Positions 15,267 to 21,546 of a stretch of DNA of 30,597 nt are shown here, in pieces. The DNA is from Coprobacillus sp. CAG:826. Its GTDB lineage: Bacteria; Bacillota_I; Bacilli_A; RFN20; CAG-826. The position numbers and the translations under genes were made by a program. Under the pieces are notes generated by a model. That model searched no databases and was not told the DNA's origin. It was given only the letters and a program-made list of their open reading frames with translations. The stretch covers positions 14,508 through 45,104 of the forward strand of contig FR897046.1 of NCBI GenBank assembly GCA_000437235.1, read 5' to 3'. Numbering within the stretch: the stretch's first letter is position 1; every line of letters begins with the position of its first letter.

Positions 15267-17096
15267 ATGAAAAAATCAAAAATGATATTTCCCTTTATTC
15301 TAGGACTTTTCTTAAGTTCATGTGGTTCTTTTATTACGGTATCACACCATCATGTTTTTAAAGATACTTTTGTTTATGATGATAGTTGCCATTGGAAAGG
15401 AACTATGTGTGCGCACGAAGAAGAAAAAATTGATAGTGAACCTCATGAATACGAAAATGGCAAATGTGTAGTTTGTGGCTATATCGAACATAGTGTTGAC
15501 TATTTAACTTTTCAAGAGATTTCTATACTTTCAACTCCCTATTATGGTGTAATTAAGTGTGATAATTCAGCCATAGAGATTTCAATTCCTCATTACTATG
15601 AAAATAGAAGAATTGATTGCATGATAGAAAAATCGTTCGCAGACTGTACGAATTTAACGACGATTGTTATTCCTAATTGTATTGATCAATGGCAAGAAGG
15701 TGCATTAAAAAATTGTACTGCTCTTACCAATGTTATTTTACAAGACGGATTGAGAGAAATAGGCTATAGCGCATTTAGTGGTTGTACTGCTTTAAAACAT
15801 ATTGATATCCCTGATAGTGTTTACCAATTCCATTCATATATTTTTTCTGATTGCTCTTCCTTAGAGAGCATTAAATTTCCTAATCAGCCGATTGAAATTT
15901 CTGATCGCATGTTTGAATCTTGCACTTCGTTAAAAAGCATTGTTATTCCAAGTAATATTTTGGGTATTAGCGCTTTTGCTTTTTCAAAATGTACCGCTTT
16001 AACAAATATTGAATTTCAAAATGGCCTCACTTATATTGACTGGCACGCTTTTGAGAAATGTTTTGCTTTAACCGATGTTATTTTTCCTAATAGTGTGACG
16101 CACTTAAAAGAAGGCATTTTTGATGGCTGTATCGCGTTGAATAACGTTTATATTCCTGACTCTGTTACTGAGATTGATGGACCTATTTTTAATAGCTATC
16201 CAATTTATGATATGGAAGAACCTATTCCCAATGTTACTAGTTTTTTAACCGTTTTTTGTGAAACCGAAAAAGAGCCACAAAACTGGAAATCCGATTGGGA
16301 TAAATCCATTGCTCACGTTGTTTGGGGTTATCAAAATGAAAAAGTAGTGGAAAATGGTATTTCTTATGCTTTATGTGAAAAAGATGGATCGAAATTCTAT
16401 AAGGCTTTCGCTTTTGATCGCTCTAGGGACATGATAGAAATCCCCTCCTCTATTAACGGTATCCCTGTTACCACAATTAATGATAGTGCTTTTGAAAAAT
16501 GTTTTTCATTAAAGCGTGTTACCCTTTCTAATGGAATAGTTAGTATTGGAAAATCAGCTTTTGCAAATTGCATTTCTTTAACCAATATCCGTATTCCTGA
16601 TACGGTATCTTATATCGGTGATGGCGCGTTTAGCCAATGTGAAGCACTAGCGGATATTGTAATTCCAAGTCAAGTTACCGCAATCAATTCTTATACATTT
16701 AATGGCTGTAAATCTTTAAAAACTGTCACCCTTCCTGAAAGTATTACTTACATTGCTGAATACGCGTTTTATTGTTGTGAAATTTTACCAAGTATTCACA
16801 TTCCTGGTAATGTTAAAGAAATTGGTGAAAATGCCTTTTATGGCTGTTTTGCATTAAAAAACGTAACAATTTCTCATGGTGTACAAGCCTTAAGAAATTA
16901 TTCTTTCGCTTTTTGTGATTCTCTTTCCAAAATCATAATTCCTCGAAGTGTTGTTACGCTTGAAGCACAAACTTTCTTTGAAGGAAATTCGAATTTAATC
17001 GTTTATTGCGAAGCAGAAAGTCAACCAAGTGGCTGGGATGATCAATGGATAAATTACGTTCATGAAGTCGTTTGGGGCTATCAAATAGAAGCATAA
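15267..17096 (+). CDS. BspA-type leucine-rich-repeat lipoprotein
   Basis: 609 residues from the ATG at 15267, which has GCGGAGGA five bases upstream; two earlier in-frame ATGs lack this. It starts with a lipoprotein signal peptide (MKKSK, hydrophobic core, lipobox LSSC with Cys19). A Cys/His-rich segment follows (C..C at about 66-69, VVCG, with HHH and H.E residues), resembling a small metal-binding knuckle. Then come LRR_5-type repeats of about 23 residues (pattern ...aF..C.sLt.i.iP.sv..I) in two blocks, about 119-312 and 404-575. Each block ends with the same tail, [FY]CE.E..P..W...W...VVWGYQ (VVWGYQ at 351-356 and 601-606). It is predicted to be membrane-anchored and surface-exposed. In related proteins such repeats bind host or bacterial surfaces; the ligand here is unknown. 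It sits alone on the plus strand between minus-strand core genes. Confidence 0.88.
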   Translation: MKKSKMIFPFILGLFLSSCGSFITVSHHHVFKDTFVYDDSCHWKGTMCAHEEEKIDSEPHEYENGKCVVCGYIEHSVDYLTFQEISILSTPYYGVIKCDNSAIEISIPHYYENRRIDCMIEKSFADCTNLTTIVIPNCIDQWQEGALKNCTALTNVILQDGLREIGYSAFSGCTALKHIDIPDSVYQFHSYIFSDCSSLESIKFPNQPIEISDRMFESCTSLKSIVIPSNILGISAFAFSKCTALTNIEFQNGLTYIDWHAFEKCFALTDVIFPNSVTHLKEGIFDGCIALNNVYIPDSVTEIDGPIFNSYPIYDMEEPIPNVTSFLTVFCETEKEPQNWKSDWDKSIAHVVWGYQNEKVVENGISYALCEKDGSKFYKAFAFDRSRDMIEIPSSINGIPVTTINDSAFEKCFSLKRVTLSNGIVSIGKSAFANCISLTNIRIPDTVSYIGDGAFSQCEALADIVIPSQVTAINSYTFNGCKSLKTVTLPESITYIAEYAFYCCEILPSIHIPGNVKEIGENAFYGCFALKNVTISHGVQALRNYSFAFCDSLSKIIIPRSVVTLEAQTFFEGNSNLIVYCEAESQPSGWDDQWINYVHEVVWGYQIEA

Positions 17097-17136
17097 CGAA
17101 TTGAAAGTAGATTTCATATTTTATTCAACATAAAAA

Positions 17137-17176
17137 GAGCTATTAAGAAGTTTTCTGTTTCTTAATAGCCCTTTTT
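17137..17176 (+). terminator. Terminator of the LRR lipoprotein gene
   Basis: Stem GCTATTAAGAA (17139-17149) / TTCTTAATAGC (17159-17169), 11 bp perfect, followed by CCTTTTTG. The A-run before the stem makes it partly bidirectional, so it may also end the opposite strand. Confidence 0.8.
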
Positions 17177-17401
17177 GTTTATATTTTTTATTTCTATTTC
17201 TTAATGATTAAATGCAAAATATATAATCACAACTGGCGTAAGTGCGCCACATAAGGCTGAGGATAAAGGTAATAGTAAATATAAATTTTTTTATTGATGA
17301 TATATGTTGATTTAAAACGTAATTTTTTAAAATAATTTTTTCTATAGTTTTTCTTTCTTCGTATAGAAAAAGTTCCTCATTTTAATAATGGGCACCTTCT
17401 T
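17177..17401. other. Non-coding gap, possibly with a decayed membrane-protein fragment
   Basis: No intact gene is seen. On the minus strand, about 17290-17204, a short open stretch ending in TAA reads NLYLLLPLSSALCGALTP then VVIIYFAFNH, which looks like the last membrane helix of a protein. Stops occur in all frames just upstream, and a start-like MRNFFYTKKEKL lies near 17385-17350 in another frame. This could be a relic of a gene, but it could also be chance in AT-rich DNA. Confidence 0.25.
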
Positions 17402-18142
17402 TTATTTATTCTTTTTTCTTGATGCTAAGTAGCAAAGAATGCCACCCGCTACTCCAACATTTAACGACTCCATATTCGTCATAGGAATATATACTTTTGT
17501 GGTAGCGTAGCTGAGTGTACTTTCTTCTACTCCTCGTGCTTCATTTCCTAAAACAATCACTACTTTTTGATGGATAGAAACTTGTTCAATGGAATATGCG
17601 CCATGTAAGTAGGTTACTAAAATTTGATATCCTTCCTCTTTTAAACGGCCTAATATCGTATTTTCTTCTTCATGCAAGTTTACTTTGAAGATAGCGCCTT
17701 GCGAAGCACTGATGACTTTTTCGTTATAAGGAGAACAACTGTTATTCGATAGAATAACATCTTGGAAACCAAAAGAAGCTGCGGTACGAATGAGCGTACC
17801 TAAGTTTCCTGGATCTTGAATGTGATCTAAATAAAGAATCCGGTCATGATAGGCAATTTTTCTTTTTTCCATATGACAAACCGCAATAACACCTTGAGGG
17901 TTCATCACGGAAGAAAATTTCTTTAATATTTCACTTGATACAACAATTTGATTGATCGAAGAAGGTAAATCTAAAGGCTTTTCTGTAATAACTAAGTCCA
18001 CTTGATTCGCTTCTAAAGCCATTTCTAAAAGGTGAAAACCTTCCACTAAAAATTGGCCTTTTTCTTTTCTTGTTTTAGGGTCTTTTAATTCTAATAGTTC
18101 TTTGATTTTGCTATTGGTTCGACTGGTAATATATTGAATCAT
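17402..18142 (-). CDS. TrmH/SpoU-family RNA 2'-O-methyltransferase
   Basis: 246 residues. The N-terminal substrate-binding domain (ITSRTNSKIKELLELKDPKTRKEKGQF...) is typical of the YsgA/RlmB-like group. The C-terminal SPOUT domain shows the three SpoU motifs: DHIQDPGNLGTLIRTA (106-121), VVIVLGNEARGV (194-205) and VYIPMTNMESLNVGVAGGI (217-235). It methylates the 2'-OH of a tRNA or rRNA residue; the target cannot be read from sequence. Its ATG overlaps the stop of the metallopeptidase gene (ATGA at 18139-18142). In Bacillus a close homologue lies directly upstream of pheS; here the LRR gene and the T-box promoter intervene, and this gene lies downstream of pheS rather than in its operon. Confidence 0.87.
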   Translation of the reverse strand: MIQYITSRTNSKIKELLELKDPKTRKEKGQFLVEGFHLLEMALEANQVDLVITEKPLDLPSSINQIVVSSEILKKFSSVMNPQGVIAVCHMEKRKIAYHDRILYLDHIQDPGNLGTLIRTAASFGFQDVILSNNSCSPYNEKVISASQGAIFKVNLHEEENTILGRLKEEGYQILVTYLHGAYSIEQVSIHQKVVIVLGNEARGVEESTLSYATTKVYIPMTNMESLNVGVAGGILCYLASRKKNK

Positions 18143-18786
18143 AAAGCGTGTCCTCCCTTCAGACGTTTCATTTCTTGATAATAATTTGGATAATATTTTA
18201 ATACTTCATCATAAAAAGCTTTGGAATGGTCAAAATGACGATCATGGGCTAATTCATGCACTACTACGGCATCAATCACTGATATTGGATAATGAATTAA
18301 AGTTAACGCAAACGAAAGCGTATGCGTACGTTTTGCGTTGGATCCGTATCTACTAACGGTTTTATGGATTTTAACATGATAAGGTTTTTCTATTGCCATA
18401 ATTTTTTCATAATACCTCACTCTTTGGGTTAAGATTTCTACCGCTAGCGATTTGAGTTTTCTTTCTAAGTCTTCCTTATCTTTATAAGTAATTGCGCCTT
18501 CTTTAGGTAAAGAAGATAAAATATGCACAAGCCTTCTTTTTTCACCTAATAAATAAATATAATCCTCTCCAATATCTTGGTCCTCAAACAAAGCCTTTTG
18601 AAAACGAGGTGGTAAGCGAGGTATCATTTTTTCTATATCTTTTTCGGAAGTATAAAAAGGAGCGGAAACGAGTAATTTACCACTATGAACGCGAAAAAGA
18701 ACACGTCGCATGTTTTTATAAGTAATCTCGACATGAACGGGTTGATTTTGTATTTGAAAAATCGTTTCTTTTTTATAAGATTTCAC
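18139..18786 (-). CDS. YgjP-like (DUF45) zinc metallopeptidase
   Basis: About 215 residues of the YgjP/DUF45 metallopeptidase family. The C-terminal HELAHDRHFDHSKAF (180-194 in the longer frame) gives zinc ligands H180, H184 and probably H190 with the catalytic E181. The preceding YGSNAKRTHTLSFAL is the counterpart of the family WGSC...l.N..L segment, with W and C replaced. The physiological substrate is unknown. Two starts are possible: an ATG at 18795, which touches AAAGGAG directly with no spacing, and a GTG at 18786 spaced about 9 bases from it. I prefer the GTG on ribosome-binding geometry. It is co-transcribed with the downstream methyltransferase. Confidence 0.83.
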   Translation of the reverse strand: MKSYKKETIFQIQNQPVHVEITYKNMRRVLFRVHSGKLLVSAPFYTSEKDIEKMIPRLPPRFQKALFEDQDIGEDYIYLLGEKRRLVHILSSLPKEGAITYKDKEDLERKLKSLAVEILTQRVRYYEKIMAIEKPYHVKIHKTVSRYGSNAKRTHTLSFALTLIHYPISVIDAVVVHELAHDRHFDHSKAFYDEVLKYYPNYYQEMKRLKGGHAL

Positions 18787-18808
18787 GTTCTTCATCTCCT
18801 TTTCTATT

Positions 18809-18838
18809 ATTGTAACAAATCTATTACACTAGAGTGAA
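18809..18838 (-). promoter_or_regulatory. Promoter of the metallopeptidase-methyltransferase pair
   Basis: -35 TTCACT (18838-18833), 18-base spacer, -10 TACAAT (18814-18809). Moderate match; it is well placed about 23 bases before the GTG. Confidence 0.5.
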
Positions 18839-18878
18839 TTAAAATGTATATTTTATAAGCCAAAATCTTTTTCTTCAT

Positions 18879-18923
18879 CACGTTTTCAAGGTTTAGCAAG
18901 TGTCGATTTACCACGTTTTCAAG
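18879..18923. repeat. 12-base direct repeat in the divergent intergenic region
   Basis: CACGTTTTCAAG occurs at 18879-18890 and 18912-18923, 33 bases apart. There are only two copies, and the flanks diverge. The spacing is three helical turns, so it could be a paired protein-binding site between the divergent genes. No array is present. Confidence 0.4.
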
Positions 18924-18986
18924 CTTTCACGACATCTCAAATTGCTTTTTATGTCTAATTTTAACCACCAAATTATATCATATTGC

Positions 18987-19015
18987 TTTACTTTTATAGA
19001 AGAAATCCATACAAT
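18987..19015 (+). promoter_or_regulatory. Promoter of the DUF523-ECF operon
   Basis: -35 TTTACT (18987-18992), 17-base spacer, -10 TACAAT (19010-19015), start expected near 19022, leaving a leader of only about 12 bases. The hexamers and spacing are identical to the ackA promoter. Confidence 0.65.
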
Positions 19016-19033
19016 TACGCATGGTGATGATTA

Positions 19034-19468
19034 GTGGAAAAATTATTAATTAGTGCTTGTCTTTTAGGAAATAAATGCCGCTACGACGGAAAGGATAATG
19101 CGCTTGATATTTTAGATGAATTAAAAGAAAAATATGAGCTCATCCCCGTTTGTCCTGAAGTGGATGGTGGATTACCTACACCTCGATTTCCTAGTGAAAT
19201 AAGAGGCGATAAAGTCATGAATTCTCAAAATGAAGATAATACTGCTTATTTTTTAAAGGGAGCAGAAAAAGCAATTGCATTAGTAAAAAAGTATCACATT
19301 CGTTACGCTTTATTAAAAGCCAAAAGTCCTTCATGCGGAAAAGATTATATTTATGATGGTAGTTTCAATCACGTTTTAACTTCTGGAAACGGAATTTTAG
19401 TAAGAGAGTTATTGAAATTAGGGGTAACGATATATAATGAACAAGATGTAAGGAGACTTTTATCATGA
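19034..19468 (+). CDS. DUF523 (TudS-like) protein
   Basis: 144 residues with the complete DUF523 signature: ISACLLGNKCRYDG (6-19), PVCPEVDGGLPTPRFPSEI (38-56) and KSPSCG (97-102). Cysteines are C9, C15, C40 and C101. A characterised member, TudS, is a [4Fe-4S]-dependent thiouracil desulfidase using three of these cysteines, so a sulfur-removing or iron-sulfur role is plausible, but the substrate here is not known. The start is a GTG at 19034 with a weak GGTGATG upstream. The stop overlaps the next gene (ATGA at 19465-19468), tying it to an ECF transporter S component; together they may form an uptake-and-processing pair. Confidence 0.85.
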   Translation: MEKLLISACLLGNKCRYDGKDNALDILDELKEKYELIPVCPEVDGGLPTPRFPSEIRGDKVMNSQNEDNTAYFLKGAEKAIALVKKYHIRYALLKAKSPSCGKDYIYDGSFNHVLTSGNGILVRELLKLGVTIYNEQDVRRLLS

Positions 19469-19983
19469 AGACACGCAATAAAAAAGTATTTTATATTTCG
19501 ATTCACGCTATGGGGATTGCCTTATGCACTGTGATTACTTTATTTATCCAAATCCCATTAGCGGGTGGTGCGGGTTATTTAAATTTTTCCGACGCTATTT
19601 TACTCGTATTCTCTGCTCTTTTTGGCCCTTATAGTGGTATGGTTGTTGGTGGTTTAGGTGCTTTAGCGGCAGATTTATTATCAGGATATGTTCAATACGC
19701 TCCTTTTAGCTTAGTAATTAAAGCATTAGAAGGATTACTTGTTGGTTATTTATTAAAGAAAAATAAAATTCCTGCTATTCTTTCCTTCCTTTGTGGTGGC
19801 GTTCTCATGGCGCTTTGTTACTTTATTCCTGATAAAATCTATTTTGGTATTAAAACCGCAAGCTATAATTTAATCTGGAATGGTTTACAAGGAATTACCA
19901 ATGCAATTCTTGCCTATTTAGTTTATCTGTCTGTTCAAAAGATCAAGAAAACAAAAGAAAAAGAAGAAAAAGAAATTTCATAA
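19465..19983 (+). CDS. ECF transporter S component (substrate unknown)
   Basis: 172 residues, five to six predicted membrane segments, with the layout of small ECF S components that capture a vitamin or related small molecule and share an EcfA/A'/T energising module encoded elsewhere. Visible features: an N-terminal helix with alanine (HAMGIALCTVITLFIQIP); the loop-helix GGAGYLNFSDAILLVFSALFG; then a Gly/Ala-rich helix GMVVGGLGALAADLLSGY ending before YAPF; and VIKALEGLLVGYL, which is common to the COG4720-like S-component group. No ligand-specific motif is recognisable. A basic/acidic tail (KKTKEKEEKE) ends the protein. It is coupled to the DUF523 gene. Confidence 0.8.
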   Translation: MKTRNKKVFYISIHAMGIALCTVITLFIQIPLAGGAGYLNFSDAILLVFSALFGPYSGMVVGGLGALAADLLSGYVQYAPFSLVIKALEGLLVGYLLKKNKIPAILSFLCGGVLMALCYFIPDKIYFGIKTASYNLIWNGLQGITNAILAYLVYLSVQKIKKTKEKEEKEIS

Positions 19984-19998
19984 TTCAATCATTTTTTC

Positions 19999-20026
19999 TT
20001 TACATCTTTTTAAATCTTTGTATAAT
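19999..20026 (+). promoter_or_regulatory. Promoter of the candidate small RNA
   Basis: -35 TTTACA (19999-20004), 16-base spacer, -10 TATAAT (20021-20026). It lies 16 bases after the S-component stop, with no plus-strand gene downstream for 7 kb. Confidence 0.6.
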
Positions 20027-20033
20027 AACAATT

Positions 20034-20095
20034 GTCTATTATCGTTTTCGATTACAAGCCTCTTAGTTAGGTTTCATCGGTAATAGACTTTTTTT
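20034..20095 (+). ncRNA. Candidate free-standing small RNA (~62 nt) or long terminator hairpin
   Basis: Expected to start about 7 bases after the TATAAT box. Outer stem GTCTATTATCG (20034-20044) pairs with CGGTAATAGAC (20078-20088): 11 bp including one U-G. Inner stem AAGCCT (20056-20061) pairs with AGGTTT (20069-20074) around loop CTTAGTT. An 11-base unpaired stretch lies on the 5' side and CAT on the 3' side. Seven T residues follow at 20089-20095. So the 5' end of the transcript would itself form the terminator stem. It contains no ORF. It may also simply terminate the ECF operon. I do not recognise a known RNA family. Confidence 0.5.
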
Positions 20096-20119
20096 ATGTC
20101 CTTTTTTGTAAATGAAAAG

Positions 20120-20146
20120 ATGTTTTGCCTACAATCAAACATTTTT
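20120..20146. terminator. Small symmetric hairpin, weak bidirectional terminator
   Basis: ATGTTT (20120-20125) / AAACAT (20137-20142), then TTTTT on the plus strand; read on the minus strand, the same stem is followed by CTTTT. It lies between the plus-strand ECF/sRNA unit and the convergent minus-strand DUF3990 module and may end both. Confidence 0.45.
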
Positions 20147-20172
20147 TAAATTTATGAAATAGATTTTTTTAA

Positions 20173-20388
20173 TTAATGCAAGTGTGAAACTTTCTGTGAT
20201 CTAATATACAAATCGATATCATCAACAATGTATCTTGTCCCTGTAGTATGTAATACTTCATAAAAATCTTTAATGTATTCACACACAGAGTATCGATTAA
20301 ATAAATTCATAACATCTTTCCCTGTCATACCTTTTTGATTTTTGTACTCCTCAACACAGAGTATCATAAATGGCAATTCTTTACTCAT
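20173..20388 (-). CDS. DUF3791 family small protein
   Basis: 71 residues with the DUF3791 pattern: a helix with FMILCVEEYKNQKGMTGKDV, then NLFNRYSVCEYIKDFYEVLHTTG and DDIDLYIRSQ. The function of the family is not established. Members are frequently encoded next to DUF3990 proteins, as here, and a partner or antitoxin role is a common guess. The ATG at 20388 has AGAGGAA about 7 bases upstream, just 3 bases after the previous stop. It is the last gene of the four-gene module. Confidence 0.75.
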   Translation of the reverse strand: MSKELPFMILCVEEYKNQKGMTGKDVMNLFNRYSVCEYIKDFYEVLHTTGTRYIVDDIDLYIRSQKVSHLH

Positions 20389-20391
20389 ACT

Positions 20392-20628
20392 TTATTCCTC
20401 TGGAAACAGGATTTTTCCTGTTTGCTTTTCGTGTTTCCACATTGTATATATTGTTAATGGACTAAAATGCCACATTTTTGTTTCTTCTTTTGTTAATAAT
20501 TCATAAGTTTTCGATTGATAAAACGCATTCATTGCGGAGATATCATCCATTCCTTCTTTCTGTACAATCAAGTCAACAATTTGTGGAACCAAAGCTATAC
20601 TTAAAATAGAGTTAAACTTTTCATCCAT
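20392..20628 (-). CDS. Small DUF3990-associated protein
   Basis: 78 residues from the ATG at 20628, which follows the DUF3990 stop by one base and has AGGAGG 9 bases upstream; the ATG at 20649 lies within the DUF3990 gene and before that site. It is rich in helices: KFNSILSIALVPQIVDLIVQ, then MNAFYQSKTYELLTKEETKMWHFSP, then TMWKHEKQTGKILFPEE. Proteins with this Y.LL..EETKMW..SP...W..E...G....PEE pattern recur between DUF3990 and DUF3791 genes in gut Firmicutes, from memory. No named function; probably a small partner protein. Confidence 0.68.
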   Translation of the reverse strand: MDEKFNSILSIALVPQIVDLIVQKEGMDDISAMNAFYQSKTYELLTKEETKMWHFSPLTIYTMWKHEKQTGKILFPEE

Positions 20629-20629
20629 C

Positions 20630-21112
20630 TTATAAAACCTCCTCTGCATCTACAAACTTCAACAAGGAAATTGCTTCTACTGTAGCAAAAACATATTGAT
20701 CAAACAATTTTTTGATTTTTAAAGCAGTAATGGCCTGTTCTTTAGTTAAAATACCTGTTGAATACACTTGAAGTGTTCTATATACATCATCGTTTGCAAC
20801 AGCTCCAATAATAAGGTCATATTGTTCTTTATTATAAGTACCATTTCTATGCTCACAAACAAAATCTAACCATTCTTCGTCAGGAGACTTAATTTTTTTT
20901 ATTTTAAGTCCTTTTATGTCTGTTTTCTCAGAGATTTCATATACATTGACAATTGGTTTTCCACCTTTTCTTGCAACGACTTTTCGAGCAAAATTTTCAG
21001 CTTGTGCCTTATTAGTCGTTGTATAAAAGCCATATCCAAAGTCAAGAAATCTATTTTGTTCAATTAATCTTGGATTTTCAACAATCATATTGCTACCATG
21101 GTATAAAATCAT
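20630..21112 (-). CDS. DUF3990 protein, ADP-ribosyltransferase-like putative toxin
   Basis: 160 residues. The N-terminus MILYHGSN and the later LDFGYGFYTTTNKAQAENFARK (23-44) are the two DUF3990 hallmarks. They resemble the H and Y positions (H5, Y30) of H-Y-E-type ADP-ribosyltransferases, where HG(S/T) and G.GFY.T...A..FA bind NAD. The third catalytic position is not certain; candidates are in the YNKEQYDLIIGAVANDD segment (93-109). The activity is therefore inferred, not shown. The start overlaps the upstream gene as ATGA, with GGAGGGG five bases before the ATG. It is the central gene of a four-gene cassette with small flanking proteins and a palindromic promoter, an arrangement typical of toxin-antitoxin loci. 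Confidence 0.75.
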   Translation of the reverse strand: MILYHGSNMIVENPRLIEQNRFLDFGYGFYTTTNKAQAENFARKVVARKGGKPIVNVYEISEKTDIKGLKIKKIKSPDEEWLDFVCEHRNGTYNKEQYDLIIGAVANDDVYRTLQVYSTGILTKEQAITALKIKKLFDQYVFATVEAISLLKFVDAEEVL

Positions 21113-21414
21113 AAAAGCCCCTCCATTTTTTCTATTTGCTTTTTTTCTTTTTTTAATTTTTTTAAAATAGCCTCTATTTGACTTCGTCGAACAAGTTTTT
21201 CATATAATTCTCCTAAACTTTCTTTATCTTTGCCTAGGTATTTTGAAATAATTGTTTTTCCTTCTCTATAATATAAATAATAATACGTTTTATTATTTCT
21301 AGTTTTTGGAATTATTTTTCCTTTAGGAAGTGATTCAAGTTCCTTTATATATTCAGATGTCATTTTTTCATTTCTAGCTTTTTCACGATAAATAGTTACT
21401 TTTAGAATACTCAT
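21109..21414 (-). CDS. Small basic protein leading the DUF3990 module
   Basis: 101 residues, not a family I can name with confidence. The N-terminal half has a basic helix-like part (MSILKVTIYREKARNEK...), a central beta-like KTRNNKTYYYLYYREGKTIISKYLGK (about 37-62) and a strongly charged, possibly coiled-coil C-terminus rich in Lys/Glu (about 65-101). The YYYLYYREGK...SKYLGK pattern recurs in small Firmicutes proteins near mobile or toxin-antitoxin genes and suggests nucleic-acid contact, which would suit an operon regulator or antitoxin. This is inference only. It is the first gene of the operon; AGGGTGA precedes the ATG by about 4 bases, and it is coupled to DUF3990 by ATGA. Confidence 0.62.
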   Translation of the reverse strand: MSILKVTIYREKARNEKMTSEYIKELESLPKGKIIPKTRNNKTYYYLYYREGKTIISKYLGKDKESLGELYEKLVRRSQIEAILKKLKKEKKQIEKMEGLL

Positions 21415-21431
21415 TATATCACCCTATTCTT

Positions 21432-21477
21432 ATTATACCAAACTTAAACTACAATTTCATTATGAATGTTTGGTATA
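21432..21477 (-). promoter_or_regulatory. Promoter and candidate operator of the DUF3990 module
   Basis: -10 TATAAT (21437-21432), with a weak -35 ATGAAA 17 bases upstream. A perfect 10-bp inverted repeat TATACCAAAC (21434-21443) / GTTTGGTATA (21468-21477) overlaps the -10 and flanks the core promoter. This is consistent with autoregulation by a product of the operon. Confidence 0.65.
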
Positions 21478-21491
21478 TTTATACAATTTTT

Positions 21492-21544
21492 AAAGGATGT
21501 AATTAATCTATATATGAATAAATAGATTTTCAACATCCTTTTTT
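21492..21544. terminator. Two-tier hairpin 3' of the M42 peptidase gene
   Basis: AAAGGATGT (21492-21500) / ACATCCTTT (21533-21541), with inner stem AATCTAT (21505-21511) / ATAGATT (21522-21528). The better T-run (six T) is on the plus strand. On the minus strand the hairpin directly follows the peptidase stop but is trailed only by TTTAAAAA. It probably ends the glgB-glgP-peptidase mRNA and may also stop plus-strand transcription. Confidence 0.5.
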
Positions 21545-21546
21545 AA

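Noticed and set aside
18879..18923. CRISPR-like repeat
   Set aside because: Only two copies of 12 bases with divergent flanks; no array and no cas genes in the window.
20034..20095. tRNA or known riboswitch (preQ1-type considered)
   Set aside because: No cloverleaf, no CCA-like acceptor pairing, no T-loop consensus; the loop sequences do not match preQ1 or other aptamer cores I know, and no gene follows on that strand.
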